Positions 63,241-64,000 of a DNA stretch of 64,000 nt are shown here, piece after piece. How positions within the stretch are numbered: position 1 is the stretch's first letter; the number at the start of each line of letters is the position of its first letter. Position numbers and translations under genes: made by a program. The notes beneath the pieces were generated by a model, which ran no database searches, was not told the origin of the DNA, and saw nothing but the letters and a program-made list of their open reading frames with translations. This DNA comes from Scytonematopsis contorta HA4267-MV1 (lineage in GTDB: Bacteria > Cyanobacteriota > Cyanobacteriia > Cyanobacteriales > Nostocaceae), in the NCBI GenBank assembly GCA_019359035.1, contig JAHHIC010000057.1, positions 62,001-126,000 of the forward strand, read 5' to 3'.

Positions 63241-63670
63241 TTTTCCACAAAATTCTCGAATGGTCTCTTTGTTGGATCTTGTTCCTGCTCCTGCACCTAC
63301 GTAAATATCCAAACATTCGTGGTGTTGCCCCAAGCAAGTGGGGTAAATCTTAAATCTATAATTTCATTTTTGTTAGATGCAATTTTACACCCTACTTCAT
63401 GGGCTAAAAGAGTAAGCCGAATTATTGTGCGTCAAAGGGGGGGAGGTTTGTCAATGCTGCGAAATATTAAGAAGCGCTTTATAAAAAATCAATCATTACG
63501 AAGGAATAAGCCTTTGATATGATTTATTGTTACTTAACTTAATATAAACTCAGTGTTAGGTTATTTGGAGCTTTAGGTAAATAAATCCCCAAGGCAAGTT
63601 TAAGAAGCTTATACTATCGTACGCCTATTGTGGAAAACTAGTAAAAAACCTGTGGAAAGCCTGTGGAATA
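63241..63670. promoter_or_regulatory. Cluster of DnaA-box-like TTTTCCACA motifs
   Basis: TTTTCCACA occurs exactly at 63241-63249 on the plus strand and at 63629-63637 on the minus strand (TGTGGAAAA). Near matches TGTGGAAAG at 63651 and TGTGGAATA at 63662 follow. This motif is the DnaA box I recall for some cyanobacteria. There is no dnaA or dnaN gene, so an origin is not claimed; it may reflect DnaA-controlled transcription or chance in AT-rich DNA. No gene is visible between 63211 and 63748. Confidence 0.35.
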
Positions 63671-63748
63671 AGTGAGGAAAACAGGAGTGAATGATAAGAA
63701 TTACGAAAATATTACTTTTTATTATTGTTTTGGATAGCTAAGCGTAGT

Positions 63749-64000
63749 ATGAAATTTTTCTCGCAATTAATGCTACCCCCGTTAAGTCTACAAGTCTGGA
63801 TTTTAGCGGTTGGTAGGTTTCTCTCAGAAGCTGGTACGGGCTTTACATTATTTTACGCGCCGATTTTTTTCGTCAATCGGTTAGGTATGTCTAGCACTGC
63901 TGTTGGGTTTGCTTTGGGTATCGGTTCAATTTCTGGCATTTTGGGTAGAGTCCTTGGGGGTATTGGAGTTGATTCCCCTCATGTTGGACGACGACGTATT
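63749..64000 (+). CDS. MFS transporter, N-terminal part
   Basis: The window ends inside this gene after 84 codons. It encodes two to three membrane helices with VWILAVGRFLSEAGTGFTLF and a short loop, NRLGMSSTAVGFALGIGSI, then SGILGRVLGGIGVDSPHVGRRR. The last part resembles the conserved MFS loop 2-3 motif (GxxxDrxGrrr). Substrate cannot be predicted from the fragment. ATG at 63749. Confidence 0.8.
   Translation, partial: MKFFSQLMLPPLSLQVWILAVGRFLSEAGTGFTLFYAPIFFVNRLGMSSTAVGFALGIGSISGILGRVLGGIGVDSPHVGRRRI

Noticed and set aside
63319-63522. 67-aa ORF upstream of the MFS gene
   Set aside because: No ribosome-binding site, odd composition and no resemblance to a known protein.
63241-63670. Chromosomal replication origin
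   Set aside because: DnaA-like motifs alone are not sufficient; neither dnaA nor dnaN is present and no AT-rich unwinding element was identified.

Overview
The window looks like a chromosomal segment of a filamentous, probably heterocyst-forming cyanobacterium (Nostocales). This rests on gene content: an NADPH-thioredoxin reductase fused to thioredoxin, CPP1-like, DUF3285 and DUF2811 proteins, a PatD-like heterocyst-frequency protein, a cyanobacterial prfB-DUF3285-ybeY-dgkA-trpG run, a plastid-like CAU tRNA, and many heptanucleotide repeat arrays of the STRR type known from heterocystous cyanobacteria. The DNA is AT-rich. I saw no insertion sequence, prophage, integrase or CRISPR array.

Layout. 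1-5 kb: the start of a CBS/DUF21 transporter-like protein, two secreted hypotheticals, a CAU tRNA with a clear promoter, pyrE, thiC under a TPP riboswitch, and an RluE-like pseudouridine synthase. 5-10.4 kb: a PAS histidine kinase, then a zinc-ribbon/pseudokinase/PP2C protein followed by an FHA/zinc-ribbon/Ser-Thr kinase, probably an opposed signalling pair. 10.4-13.6 kb: repeat-rich DNA with two composite repeats, an Rpn-type nuclease and small ORFs. 14-24 kb: a surface-glycan block, with an FkbM methyltransferase broken by an in-frame amber codon, a 1261-aa methyltransferase/glycosyltransferase, a TPR-SPINDLY O-GlcNAc-transferase-like protein, a type IV pilin and another methyltransferase. 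24-30 kb: NTRC, a long-inverted-repeat element, hicAB, a higBA pair whose toxin is doubly broken, an OppC-type permease, a ROK kinase and an internally duplicated small protein. 30-42.5 kb: pyrG, two tandem wall amidases, a secreted P-domain/FG-GAP protein, a WecG/TagA glycosyltransferase, a DUF2085 protein, a lipase-like protein and a Tat-exported metallo-hydrolase. 42.5-49.5 kb: trpG, dgkA, ybeY, DUF3285, prfB (with the classic +1 frameshift site), the RelA/SpoT homologue and patD. 49.7-64 kb: a fused OppDF ATPase, a GNAT, a TPR protein, a NYN-LOTUS protein, an SDR, HPPD, a HAD hydrolase, a CPP1-like protein, a response regulator, DUF2811 and the start of an MFS transporter.

The most unusual material is in the repeats. 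Three loci carry the same conserved hairpin module, each directly preceded by a tandem array of unrelated sequence (12-, 8- and 27-bp units). A dispersed palindrome family shows paired, complementary changes between copies. Heptamer arrays abut gene ends and in several places form part of the coding sequence: the PrfB C-terminus, the DUF2085 N-terminus and a linker of the PP2C protein. A ~230-bp element with 68-bp inverted ends has relatives elsewhere in the window. Two gene disruptions (FkbM, higB) and the prfB frameshift are invisible or misleading in an ordinary ORF list. Coordinates and domain calls come from reading the sequence only; no database search was possible.
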